A stretch of 64,000 bases of DNA from Polyangium sp. y55x31 (GTDB lineage Bacteria; Myxococcota_A; Polyangia; Polyangiales; Polyangiaceae): positions 48,948 to 112,947 of the forward strand of contig NZ_JARZHG010000038.1 in NCBI RefSeq assembly GCF_029946505.1, read 5' to 3'. How positions within the stretch are numbered: position 1 is the stretch's first letter; each line of letters begins with the position of its first letter. The translations under genes were made by a program, and so were the position numbers. The notes beneath the pieces were generated by a model. That model had not been told where the DNA came from, ran no database searches, and saw only the letters and a program-made list of their open reading frames with translations. Positions 45,955 to 54,299 of the stretch are shown here, piece by piece.

Positions 45955-47211
45955 TCAAGGGCCGAGCACGAGATACCGGATCCCGACGTCGCTCGTGATT
46001 CCGAGCTCGTACAGCGCGACGTGGAGCTTGCCGGTCCCGTCGCGATCGAACGTGGCGCCGAACGCGGAAAAACCCTCGGTCACGACGGCCTGCGAAATGC
46101 CGCCGGGATACGGCGCGGCGACGAGGAGCTGCCCCGTGGTCGGTGAGCCGATCTCGAACCGCGAATAAAAGAGGCGCACGGCGCCCGCCTCGTCCGTCAC
46201 GATTCCCAGCGGATACACCGTGACCCCTTGCGGCACTTCTTCGATGGGCGTGAGGGTCCACGCATTCGTCCCCTCGCGCGTCGCATACACGAGCTCGAAC
46301 GCGAAATCCGAGAGCTGGCGTAACGCGAGGACGTGGGGTTTGCCCTGGGGATTCGTCTCGTCCGCCCCGGTGGCGCCGAGCACGAGGCGATACGAATCCG
46401 CTTGCAGGGTGCCCGAGCCGAGCGGCATGACGACCTCATGCGCGAGCGGCGGCGCATGCCAGTGAAGCTCCCACGCGCCGTTCACTGCTTCCCACGCGAC
46501 CAGATGCGGCGCGCCCTCGGGCGAGACCGCGACCGGAAATGGAAACGGAGTCCCGCCCAGCATTTCGACGGACCAGGACGAACCATATCTGCCGAAAAGG
46601 AGCTCGTCGCCAGGCCCGCGGAACCCCGCGAACATCTCGCCGGTTCGTCCAATGGCAAACCCCCGCGCCAGGTTTGTGCCCTCCTCCGGGACGTCCGCGA
46701 CGAGGCTCCACCCCTCCGCGGTGAACGACCACAACGATGCCCCGAAGGCCCCGTCATTCACGAGCGCGACCGGCACGTCGGGCGCGATCGACACGAGCCC
46801 GGCCGTGGCCGAATCGAACGGCGTCGGATTGACCTCCCAGTCGCCCGCTGCCTTGCGCACGGCGTAAAACCCTTTGTATTCGCCGACGGCCGACGAAAAG
46901 AGCATCCGGGGCCGGCAAGACGCGTCGAGCGAGAGGGCCGGGGCATCGTTCCGGAATGCGGGCGGAACCACGACCAGCTCCTCTTCGACGATCTGGCAAG
47001 GCGTATCTCCCGAACCGCAAAGCGGCAGCATGGAAACCGAAGGCTTCGTGAGCGGCACGCACCGCGCGGACGGACCCGGGCCAAAACCGCCCACGCCGGA
47101 CGAGCCACCGGAGCCGCCGCTCCCGGACGTCGAGGTGTCGCTCGTATCCACCACGGGCCCACAACCCACGAGCCAAGCCGAGAATACAAGAAAGGGAAGA
47201 GGGTACTTCAT
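45955..47211 (-). CDS. Lipoprotein with propeller-like repeats
   Basis: A 418-aa precursor with a lipobox near residue 17 (WLVGC) and a Gly/Ser linker. Repeats of roughly 45-50 residues, each with a strand-rich word such as ALVNDGAFGASLWSF or FAIGRTGEMFAGFRGPGDEL, suggest a beta-propeller. Cys51, Cys65 and Cys72 and Cys99 may form disulphides. No catalytic motif is visible. It lies just upstream in coordinate terms of the DUF4215 protein gene and on the same strand, separated by 51 bp; the two could be co-transcribed. Confidence 0.7.
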   Translation of the reverse strand: MKYPLPFLVFSAWLVGCGPVVDTSDTSTSGSGGSGGSSGVGGFGPGPSARCVPLTKPSVSMLPLCGSGDTPCQIVEEELVVVPPAFRNDAPALSLDASCRPRMLFSSAVGEYKGFYAVRKAAGDWEVNPTPFDSATAGLVSIAPDVPVALVNDGAFGASLWSFTAEGWSLVADVPEEGTNLARGFAIGRTGEMFAGFRGPGDELLFGRYGSSWSVEMLGGTPFPFPVAVSPEGAPHLVAWEAVNGAWELHWHAPPLAHEVVMPLGSGTLQADSYRLVLGATGADETNPQGKPHVLALRQLSDFAFELVYATREGTNAWTLTPIEEVPQGVTVYPLGIVTDEAGAVRLFYSRFEIGSPTTGQLLVAAPYPGGISQAVVTEGFSAFGATFDRDGTGKLHVALYELGITSDVGIRYLVLGP

Positions 47212-47262
47212 GGGCTCATGGTACCAGGAGCCCGGCCGGTCCGCGAGGCGCGGACGTACCCG

Positions 47263-50205
47263 TCAAGGGCTCGACAGGATGGAGCTGACGAACTTGGTCG
47301 AGGAGAACGACACCAGGAGATCGGGCAACGTGTCGCCGTTCAGACGCCCGACGGCGAGGGAATACCCGTAGATGTTCGAGAACTCGACGTCCGCGACGAA
47401 TTGCCCGGCCGCATTCTGGAAGTACAGCAGGACCTTCCCGTCGTATGAATCCACGCTGGCGATGTCGAGCTTGCCGTCGAGGTTCAGGTCGTCGAGGATC
47501 AGCTTGCGGATCTGCGGGCCCGCAGGCACGATCGTCGGCCCCGAGAAGTCGCCGCCAGGCATTCCCTTGTAGAAGCGGAGGTCGTTCACGAGCTGCCCGT
47601 AGATGTTCGGCGCAACCACGAGATCGGCCTGCCCATCCATGTCCACGTCGCCGGCCGCGAGCACACCCAGCACGAAATCGAGCTGCTTCGTGGCGAGCTG
47701 CGTGAAGGCCCCGTTGCCCTTGTTTTCGAACGTATCGACCCGGGAGCTGATCCCGACGATGAGCTCGGGCAAACCATCCCCCGTGCGATCCGCGAGCGCG
47801 GCGGAATCGACGTCGAACCCGACGGCGACCGTGAACGAGGTCTTCGGCGACAAGCCCCCCATTCCGTCATTGATGATTGCCTGGGCGCCATAAGAACCGA
47901 CGCTGAGGATGTCCTCGTCGCCGTCGACGTCGAGATCCGCGACGAAAAGCTCGACCGTCGCGTCGAGGACGTTCGATACGGGCACGGGCGCGCCGAAATT
48001 GCCTGCGCCGTCATTGGAAAGAACGTGCACCGCCTTCGTGCCGACCGAGGTCCAGAAGACGAGGTCGAGCGCGCCGTCGCCGTTGATGTCCCCGAGCGCG
48101 AATCGCGAAGCCGACTGGGTATTCGGCACCTGCACGGGCGCAAGGAGATGCCCCGTTCCATCGTTTCGCGCGACGAAGATGCCCCCTGACTGGAGCACGG
48201 CGTCACTGTGGCCGTCTCCGTCCACGTCCCGCATCAGAATCGAGCTCGCCGTACCCTTCGCCAGCACGACCTGGCGCGGGAAGAACCCTTGCGACGGGTT
48301 GTACACGAGCGCATTCAGGCCGTACGACGTGTTGATGACGACGTCCTCGTCGCCGTCCTGCTCCAGATCGAGCGCGACCATGGGCCCGAGCCATACGCCC
48401 TCGGGGACCCAGAGATCCAAGCCGACCGAGAACGTGCCCGTGCCGTCGTTCGTGAGCACGCTGATCCCCTTCGGATCTGCGGCTTGCACGTCCGCCGAAA
48501 GGAAAATGTCCTTGTCGCCGTCACCATCGGCGTCGAAGACGAGGGCCGGGGAGGCACCATCGCCGATCGGCAGTTGTTGCAGCGCAAATGAAAACCCGCC
48601 CTGGTTCCGCGCGATCACGATCTCCTTCTGCAGTCCATCCCTCGTGAGGGCGTCGAGCAGGCCATCACCGTCGACGTCGTCGAGAAGCACGCTCGCGGTG
48701 AACGAGCCATTCCCCGTCGGAATCGGGACCTCGACGAGCGCACCGAACGTGAAATTGCCCTGGTTCGGGTAGAATCGCAGCGAGTTCGTCGCCGGGGAAA
48801 ACGAGGCGAGGTCGAGGTCGAGATCCCCGTCGAGATCGCCGGCCACGATGCTATACCCCTCCGGGTCCATGGAAAGTGTCTTCGGTGCGCCGAACACGCC
48901 GCCTCCCATGTTCTCGCGCACCGCGAGGCCGTTGAGGCCGTCGAGCACGACGGCGAGATCCGCGTCCCCATCGCCGTCGAAATCGGCGAGCGTGAGGCCG
49001 CCGATCGGCTGGTCGGGTGTCGAGCTCTTGGTGAACGTGCCGGCGCCGTCGTTCGTCAGGACAATCAGCTCACGCGAAAGGTCCTGACCGTATGCCATCA
49101 CGATGTCCGTGTCTCCGTCGGCGTCCACGTCCCCGAGCGCCGTCCCACGGATCGGGGCTCCCGTGAAGAGCGTCGTCGGCGTGAGGCTCCCGTCGCCGCG
49201 GTTCCGCATCCACACGAGTTTCTCGCTGCTGTCCACGACGATGTCGACCCGCCCATCGCCGTCGAGATCCCCCTTGCCCACGATCGTCATGCCGTCCGAC
49301 CCCGAGAACGCGGTGAAACTCGTGTAGCAGCGCTCCTCGGGGGTCGTCACGCCGTCGTGGCAGCCATCCGTCTTGCAATCACTCCCGCAGCCATCGTCGT
49401 CGACCGCATTGCCGTCGTCGCACGCCTCGTCGGGGTCCAGGATGCCGTCGCCGCAGACCTCCGGGGTGCAGTTCGACCGGCATCCATCACCGCCGTCGGT
49501 ATTGCCGTCGTCGCAGACCTCGCCGAGCCCGGGTTGCAAGGTTCCGTCGCCGCACCCCTCGTACACGCAGAGGGCGCTGCATCCGTCACCGTCGGTCTGG
49601 TTGCCGTCGTCGCACTGCTCCTGGTTATTGTTGTTGTTGAAGCCGTCGCCGCAGAACTCGAGCTGGCAGCCCATGCAGCCGTCGCCGCCGAAGAAATTGC
49701 CGTCGTCGCACTGCTCGTCGCCTTCGACCTCGCCGTCGCCGCAGAACGGGAGCCCCTGACACTGGCTGTCGCAGACGGCCGTGTTCGGCGGATCGCAGGT
49801 CTCGTACGGCGCCTCGATCACGCCGTTGCCGCATTTCGCCTTCGTGCAGTCGTTCGGGCACGCGTCGAGGTTGATGTCGTTCCCGTCGTCGCAATCCTCG
49901 CCCGGATCGACGACACCATTGCCACAACTTTCCAGGTCGCAGGTCGCGCTGCACCCGTCGCCGTTCGCCGTATTGCCGTCATCGCAATTTTCGAGCGGAT
50001 CCACGACGCCGTTGCCGCATGTTTCGGACACCTGCTCGGGCACGCATTCGGCGCTGCATCCGTCGCCGTCCTCGGTGTTGCCATCGTCGCAGATCTCGTC
50101 CTCGCTCACCTCGCCGTCGCCGCAGCCCGGGGGCTTCGGGGAGACGTCGTCTCCACAGGCGATCGCGAGCAACAAAAGTGGGGCGATGAGCAACGTCCTT
50201 CGCAT
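47263..50205 (-). CDS. Large surface lipoprotein with DUF4215 Cys-rich repeats and FG-GAP repeats
   Basis: A 980-aa precursor with a lipobox at about residue 17 (LLAIAC). Residues about 28-290 contain eight DUF4215-type repeats, each like CGDG/CGNG..E.CDDGN..DGC...C; one copy is degenerate (residues about 126-150) and one carries a five-Asn insertion. Residues about 300-960 are FG-GAP/VCBS repeats (DLDGDGRVDIVV; DVDADGDTDIVM), with Asp-rich loops of Ca2+-binding type, predicting a seven-bladed integrin-like propeller or more. Likely extracellular adhesion or matrix protein. Confidence 0.85.
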   Translation of the reverse strand: MRRTLLIAPLLLLAIACGDDVSPKPPGCGDGEVSEDEICDDGNTEDGDGCSAECVPEQVSETCGNGVVDPLENCDDGNTANGDGCSATCDLESCGNGVVDPGEDCDDGNDINLDACPNDCTKAKCGNGVIEAPYETCDPPNTAVCDSQCQGLPFCGDGEVEGDEQCDDGNFFGGDGCMGCQLEFCGDGFNNNNNQEQCDDGNQTDGDGCSALCVYEGCGDGTLQPGLGEVCDDGNTDGGDGCRSNCTPEVCGDGILDPDEACDDGNAVDDDGCGSDCKTDGCHDGVTTPEERCYTSFTAFSGSDGMTIVGKGDLDGDGRVDIVVDSSEKLVWMRNRGDGSLTPTTLFTGAPIRGTALGDVDADGDTDIVMAYGQDLSRELIVLTNDGAGTFTKSSTPDQPIGGLTLADFDGDGDADLAVVLDGLNGLAVRENMGGGVFGAPKTLSMDPEGYSIVAGDLDGDLDLDLASFSPATNSLRFYPNQGNFTFGALVEVPIPTGNGSFTASVLLDDVDGDGLLDALTRDGLQKEIVIARNQGGFSFALQQLPIGDGASPALVFDADGDGDKDIFLSADVQAADPKGISVLTNDGTGTFSVGLDLWVPEGVWLGPMVALDLEQDGDEDVVINTSYGLNALVYNPSQGFFPRQVVLAKGTASSILMRDVDGDGHSDAVLQSGGIFVARNDGTGHLLAPVQVPNTQSASRFALGDINGDGALDLVFWTSVGTKAVHVLSNDGAGNFGAPVPVSNVLDATVELFVADLDVDGDEDILSVGSYGAQAIINDGMGGLSPKTSFTVAVGFDVDSAALADRTGDGLPELIVGISSRVDTFENKGNGAFTQLATKQLDFVLGVLAAGDVDMDGQADLVVAPNIYGQLVNDLRFYKGMPGGDFSGPTIVPAGPQIRKLILDDLNLDGKLDIASVDSYDGKVLLYFQNAAGQFVADVEFSNIYGYSLAVGRLNGDTLPDLLVSFSSTKFVSSILSSP

Positions 50206-50334
50206 CGGCTCCTCCCGGAAAGCTCGAAAAGAAAGTCAGCGCGGACGACGATTCCACAAGCGCGGAGCGCCGTCACGCCCATCCCGCGTCGAGCACGAAT
50301 CGTGCGGCCGCTCGTCCGCCTCGCCGCCCCTCGT

Positions 50335-51225
50335 TTACGTCGCGCGCCGCTCCAGGATCGCGAGCCGCTCCCACTCGAAAATGCCTTCGTAATCGGTCGA
50401 CCAGTATCGCCGGGCCCACGCGTCCGCGCCCTCGTCGCGGAGGACCTCGAGCCCCGCATCCCGGCCGAGCGCCGCGATCTCCTCGGGCGGGACGAACCCA
50501 CGAATGGGCTCGCCGAGCGCGCGCGCGAGCACGTGCCCGCCCACGAGCAGCACCCGCTCGATCCGGGGCCTGCGCGGAGGCACGTACGTGAGCGCGACCC
50601 GGCTTCCCGGCGCGCTCGCCGCGCCGATCGAGCGGAGCGTGCCCGCAATCGCCGCGCGCGTCAGATAAATGGTGACGCCCTCCCATATCCAGAACGAGGG
50701 CTCGTCCGCGGAAAAACCTTCCCGCGCGAGCGAGGTGCCGAGGTCATCACGCTCGAAATCGACGGGCACGAGCCGCGCCTCGCGCGCCTTGGGCTCGATC
50801 CGCGCCGCCCGCAGGCGCTCCCGTTTGTCGCGCTGCGTGCTCGGGTGATCCACCTCGAAGACGGTCGCATCCGCGAGCTCGTCCATGCGATACGCCCGCC
50901 CGTCGAGCCCGGCGCCGAGCACGACGAGCTGCCGCACGCCGCGCGCGAGGCTCTCGCGAAGCGCGTCGTCGATCGCCCGCGTGCGCAGCGCGACGTGGTA
51001 CGTCATGCCGAGCGAGGCGAGCCCGAGCCCGCGATGAACGAGCCCGGTCGCGCGATCCGAGACCGCCGCGCGCGCAGCGAGGCGCGCCGCGAGCGAGAGG
51101 GGAGCCGGGACGAGCGCGGCCGCGATGGGATCGTGAGCGCCGGCGAAAGGCGCCGGAAGATCGGTGTAAAGCGCCCGGATCGTGGCCACGGCCATGGATG
51201 TGAAGCTCGGACGACCGTCGTGCAC
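50335..51225 (-). CDS. Class I SAM-dependent methyltransferase (TIGR00027-type)
   Basis: A 296-aa protein. The SAM-binding loop is VVLGAGLDGRAYRM and the acidic loop residue is in FEVDHPSTQRDK, as in the leucine carboxyl methyltransferase-like family. Such enzymes often methylate polyketides or other metabolites. I chose the GTG at 51225 (AAGGG just upstream), because family N-termini start with a Ser/Thr motif like PSFTSMAVATIRA. An ATG at 51279 would extend into the divergent promoter. It is divergent from two membrane protein genes. Confidence 0.85.
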   Translation of the reverse strand: MHDGRPSFTSMAVATIRALYTDLPAPFAGAHDPIAAALVPAPLSLAARLAARAAVSDRATGLVHRGLGLASLGMTYHVALRTRAIDDALRESLARGVRQLVVLGAGLDGRAYRMDELADATVFEVDHPSTQRDKRERLRAARIEPKAREARLVPVDFERDDLGTSLAREGFSADEPSFWIWEGVTIYLTRAAIAGTLRSIGAASAPGSRVALTYVPPRRPRIERVLLVGGHVLARALGEPIRGFVPPEEIAALGRDAGLEVLRDEGADAWARRYWSTDYEGIFEWERLAILERRAT

Positions 51226-51317
51226 GAACCCTTGATACCACGAACGTGAGGCTTGCGCGTGGCCTCCGCGCGGGTGCATGATGAGCCCGATCGAAGGGCG
51301 AGCGTAGAGGCACTGCG

Positions 51318-52037
51318 ATGGACGTCGTCCTGTCGAAATCGAGGCTCCGGCCGCTTCTTTTCGTGCCCATGGGCCTGGTCGTGCTCGCCGGCGTGCTCGT
51401 GGAGGTGCTGAAGCCCCTCTACGACCTGCCGAGCCGCAGCGGGATCGTGCCTTTCCTGTCGATGAGTTACGAGGGCAACGTGCCGACGTTCTACACGGCG
51501 GCGCTGCTCGGGTTCACGTCGCTCCTGCTCGCGCTCGCCGCCGCGGCCACGAAACGTGCGGGCGAGCGGTTCGCCGCGCACTGGTGGGGGCTTTCCGCGG
51601 GCTTCGCGTACATCGCCGTGGACGAGGTTTTTTCCTTCCACGAAATGGCCGGTACGTTCGTCCAGCTCTCGGGCGTCCTCTACTTCAGTTGGGTCATCCC
51701 GGCCGCGGTCGTGGTGCTGCTCGTCGGCCTCGCGTACATCCCGTTCCTGCGGGCGCTCCCGCTGAAAACGCGGATCCGGTTCCTCGTCGCGGGCGCCATT
51801 TACGTGGGCGGCGCCGTGGGCATGGAGCTGCCGCTCGGATACTGGACCGAGCAGAATGGCATGCACAACCTCGGATACGGGCTGATCGACGCGGTCGAAG
51901 AGTCGCTCGAAATGCTCGGGATCAATCTGTTCGTGCTCTGGCTCGTCGATCACCTCGCGGCGAAGGGTGTCACGCTGCGGTTCGACAGCCCCGCGCCCGA
52001 GCCCACGCCCGAGGCCGAGGCCGCGGACGCGCCATGA
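51318..52037 (+). CDS. Multi-pass membrane protein of unknown function
   Basis: A 239-aa protein with about six hydrophobic helices (residues 14-31, 57-77, 88-105, 116-140, 153-172 and 190-208). Conserved-looking polar residues lie in or near helices: VDEVFSFHEMAG and TEQNGMHNLGYGLID. The C-terminus is Pro/Glu-rich and cytosolic. The ATG has GAGG upstream. The next gene starts within its stop (ATGA), so the pair is translationally coupled. No family is recognised. The His/Glu residues in the membrane region might bind a metal or pigment. Confidence 0.72.
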   Translation: MDVVLSKSRLRPLLFVPMGLVVLAGVLVEVLKPLYDLPSRSGIVPFLSMSYEGNVPTFYTAALLGFTSLLLALAAAATKRAGERFAAHWWGLSAGFAYIAVDEVFSFHEMAGTFVQLSGVLYFSWVIPAAVVVLLVGLAYIPFLRALPLKTRIRFLVAGAIYVGGAVGMELPLGYWTEQNGMHNLGYGLIDAVEESLEMLGINLFVLWLVDHLAAKGVTLRFDSPAPEPTPEAEAADAP

Positions 52038-53098
52038 CCACCCTCGACGCGACGAGGCCGGCCGAGAGCGCGACGAAGGCCCGCTCCCCCTACATCGCGG
52101 GCCCCGTCTACGATTGGGTGTTTTTCCTGCTGCCGCCGATCGCCTCGGTGATCGTCGGCGCGCTCGTCTCGGGCACGTGGCTCGCCACGGACCGATTCTG
52201 GCTCGCCGGCAAGCGGGTCACCTGGAGCACGCTGCTGCTCGGGATCGTGGTGAATGCCCACCTCGTCGCGGTGTTCGTCCGCAGCCACCTCAACCCGGAC
52301 GTGTTCCCGCGCCACAAGTTCCGCTTCCTCGTCGTCCCGATCGCCGCGTTCGCCGCGATGATGACCTCGATGTGGGCCGTGGTGATCGCCACGGTGCTCG
52401 TCACGTTCTGGGACGTCTACCATTCGGCGCTGCAAACCTTCGGCCTCGGGCGCATTTACGAGCGCAACCAGGGCAACGATCCCACCGCGCTCCGTGGGCT
52501 CGATCTCGGCCTGAACCTCTTGCTCTACGCCGGCCCCATCGTCTCGGGCGCGACGATGCTCGCGCATTTCCAGAAGTTCGAGCTCTTCGAGGACGTCGGC
52601 GCCCTCTTCCTCGCCGAGATCCCGACCGCGATGTCGTCCCACCAGCGCCCCATCGCCTGGGCCGTCCTCGTCGGGGGCCTCCTCTTCCTCGTGCATTACG
52701 TGCAGAGCTACGTCCGCCTCGCGCGGCGCGGCCACGCCGTGAGCTTCCCCAAGGTGTTTTTGCTCGCTACGACAGGCCTCTGCTCGATCTGGGCGTGGGG
52801 CTGGAACCCCTTCGGGCAAGCCTTTCTCATCATGAACCTCTTTCACGCGGTGCAATATTTCGGCCTCGTCTGGTGGTCGGAGCGTCGCGTGCTCCTCCAA
52901 AGGTTGCGGCTCCAACAGTTCCGGTTCGGCGCGCCCATCGCCGCCGCCGTGTTCGCCTGCGTGACCCTCGGCTACGGCGCCCTCGCTGAAATCGAGGCCG
53001 ACGAGAGCCGCGCGCTCTGGAGCCTCGTGCAGACCGTGGCCCTGATGCATTTCTTCTACGACGGCTTCGTTTGGTCCGTCCGCAAACGACAAATATGA
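52034..53098 (+). CDS. Multi-pass membrane protein with intramembrane histidines
   Basis: A 354-aa protein with some nine predicted helices. Several His residues sit at or inside helix ends: VNAHLVAVFVRSHLN, WDVYHSALQTFGLGRIYE, LVHYVQSY, NLFHAVQYFGLVWW and LMHFFYDGFVWS. The arrangement recalls membrane di-iron oxygenases such as Brp/Blh carotene cleavage proteins or desaturases, but the motif spacing does not match any I can name. Its coupling to the preceding membrane protein suggests a complex. The function is unknown; a metal-dependent lipid- or carotenoid-modifying role is conjecture. Confidence 0.72.
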   Translation: MTTLDATRPAESATKARSPYIAGPVYDWVFFLLPPIASVIVGALVSGTWLATDRFWLAGKRVTWSTLLLGIVVNAHLVAVFVRSHLNPDVFPRHKFRFLVVPIAAFAAMMTSMWAVVIATVLVTFWDVYHSALQTFGLGRIYERNQGNDPTALRGLDLGLNLLLYAGPIVSGATMLAHFQKFELFEDVGALFLAEIPTAMSSHQRPIAWAVLVGGLLFLVHYVQSYVRLARRGHAVSFPKVFLLATTGLCSIWAWGWNPFGQAFLIMNLFHAVQYFGLVWWSERRVLLQRLRLQQFRFGAPIAAAVFACVTLGYGALAEIEADESRALWSLVQTVALMHFFYDGFVWSVRKRQI

Positions 53099-53241
53099 CG
53101 TGTCCGCACCTCGAAAGGCCGCTGCTCATTCGAGTGACCAGGGTGTATTGCCACCCGAAGCGCGCTCGCGAGGCCTGAAAAGGCACAGAATCGTCGCGAT
53201 GGATATCGCGCAGCAACACGATTCTGGGTAGGATGACCGGG

Positions 53242-54225
53242 ATGCGACTCGAAAAGCTCCTGCACTCCACGCTCGTCGCGCTGTCGCTCGCCGCAGTCGC
53301 GGCGCTGCCCGCGTGCTCGAAGACAGAGGCCAAGGCCGAGGCCGAGGTGACGGCCGAGAACATCGCGGCAGAAGACGCGATCACGGAGCAGCACGAAGCT
53401 GCGACCGTGACGTGGGCCATCGCGCCGGAAGGCAAGGTGAAGGCCCGCTTCAAGTCGCCCGACGGGGCGCCGCTCGACAACGACGTGACCGGCAACGTGA
53501 TCGTGAAGCCCGCGCGCAAGGGCGCCGAGCCCGTGACCGCGAAGCTCGTCTTCGACGCGAAAGCCGGCGTCCACACGGCCGACATCCCCAAGCTCGAAGA
53601 CGACCTCACCGAGGTGACGTACGACGTCCAGGTGAAGGGCAAACCGCTGAAGAGCACGCTCTACGTGCCCAAGGGCGGCACGCACGAGCTCGTCGCGACC
53701 GCGAAGGTCTCCGCCGAAGCGAAGATCCCCGAGGGCAAGAAGGGCCCGAACGGCGGCGTCTTGCAGGTCGCCGGCGATGATCTCATCGAGATCGTGGCCG
53801 ACTCGAAGACGGGCGAGTCGCGCGTCTACGTGCTCGACGACGATCTCAAGCCGATCCCCGTCGGCAAACGGAAGGTGAAGATCGCGGTCGTCGCGAACGC
53901 GCCCGAGTACGTCGAGCTCGATCCGGAGCCGAAGGGCCTCTACTTCACCGGCAAGCTCGTCGTGAAGACGAACCCCCACAAGCTGACGGTCGTGCTCTAC
54001 CCGGAGGACACGCCGACGCCGGTCGTCGTGCTCTGCGGCTGGCACCCCGGCGCGGTCGTCGTCGTCGGCCCGAGCGCGCCCGTGGTGGGCCTGTTCGTCG
54101 TGGCAAACTGGGCGCCGATCGTCGTCGTCCCGACCCCGGGCGTGGTGGTCGTCGGCAAGGGCAAGGGCAAGGGCAAGTGGCACTGGAAGGGCCACGGCCC
54201 GAAGGTCCACATCAAGATCCACTGA
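53242..54225 (+). CDS. Lipoprotein with Val-rich hydrophobic and Lys/Gly-rich C-terminus
   Basis: A 327-aa precursor; lipobox near residue 25 (ALPAC). A Glu/Ala-rich region leads to beta-rich repeats (PDGAPLDNDVTGNVIVKPA; LTEVTYDVQVKGKP). A GPNGGVLQVAGDDLIEIVA segment resembles the heavy-metal-associated motif of some CusB-like and cation-binding proteins. The C-terminus alternates Val-rich strands and ends GKGKGKGKWHWKGHGPKVH, basic and His-rich. It might bind metal, but this is speculative. The ATG at 53242 is preferred over 53233 by ribosome-site spacing. Confidence 0.65.
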   Translation: MRLEKLLHSTLVALSLAAVAALPACSKTEAKAEAEVTAENIAAEDAITEQHEAATVTWAIAPEGKVKARFKSPDGAPLDNDVTGNVIVKPARKGAEPVTAKLVFDAKAGVHTADIPKLEDDLTEVTYDVQVKGKPLKSTLYVPKGGTHELVATAKVSAEAKIPEGKKGPNGGVLQVAGDDLIEIVADSKTGESRVYVLDDDLKPIPVGKRKVKIAVVANAPEYVELDPEPKGLYFTGKLVVKTNPHKLTVVLYPEDTPTPVVVLCGWHPGAVVVVGPSAPVVGLFVVANWAPIVVVPTPGVVVVGKGKGKGKWHWKGHGPKVHIKIH

Positions 54226-54234
54226 GGATCGGCG

Positions 54235-54266
54235 CGCGGGCGGGGAAACCCCTCCCCCCGCCCGCG
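54235..54266. terminator. Strong GC hairpin between convergent genes
   Basis: CGCGGGCGGGG (54235-54245) and CCCCGCCCGCG (54256-54266) form a perfect 11-bp stem with a 10-nt loop, located between the convergent lipoprotein and sensor kinase genes. A bidirectional terminator is likely. Confidence 0.72.
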
Positions 54267-54299
54267 TCTTCGCGCTCGCCCGAGCGCATCAACGAACCA

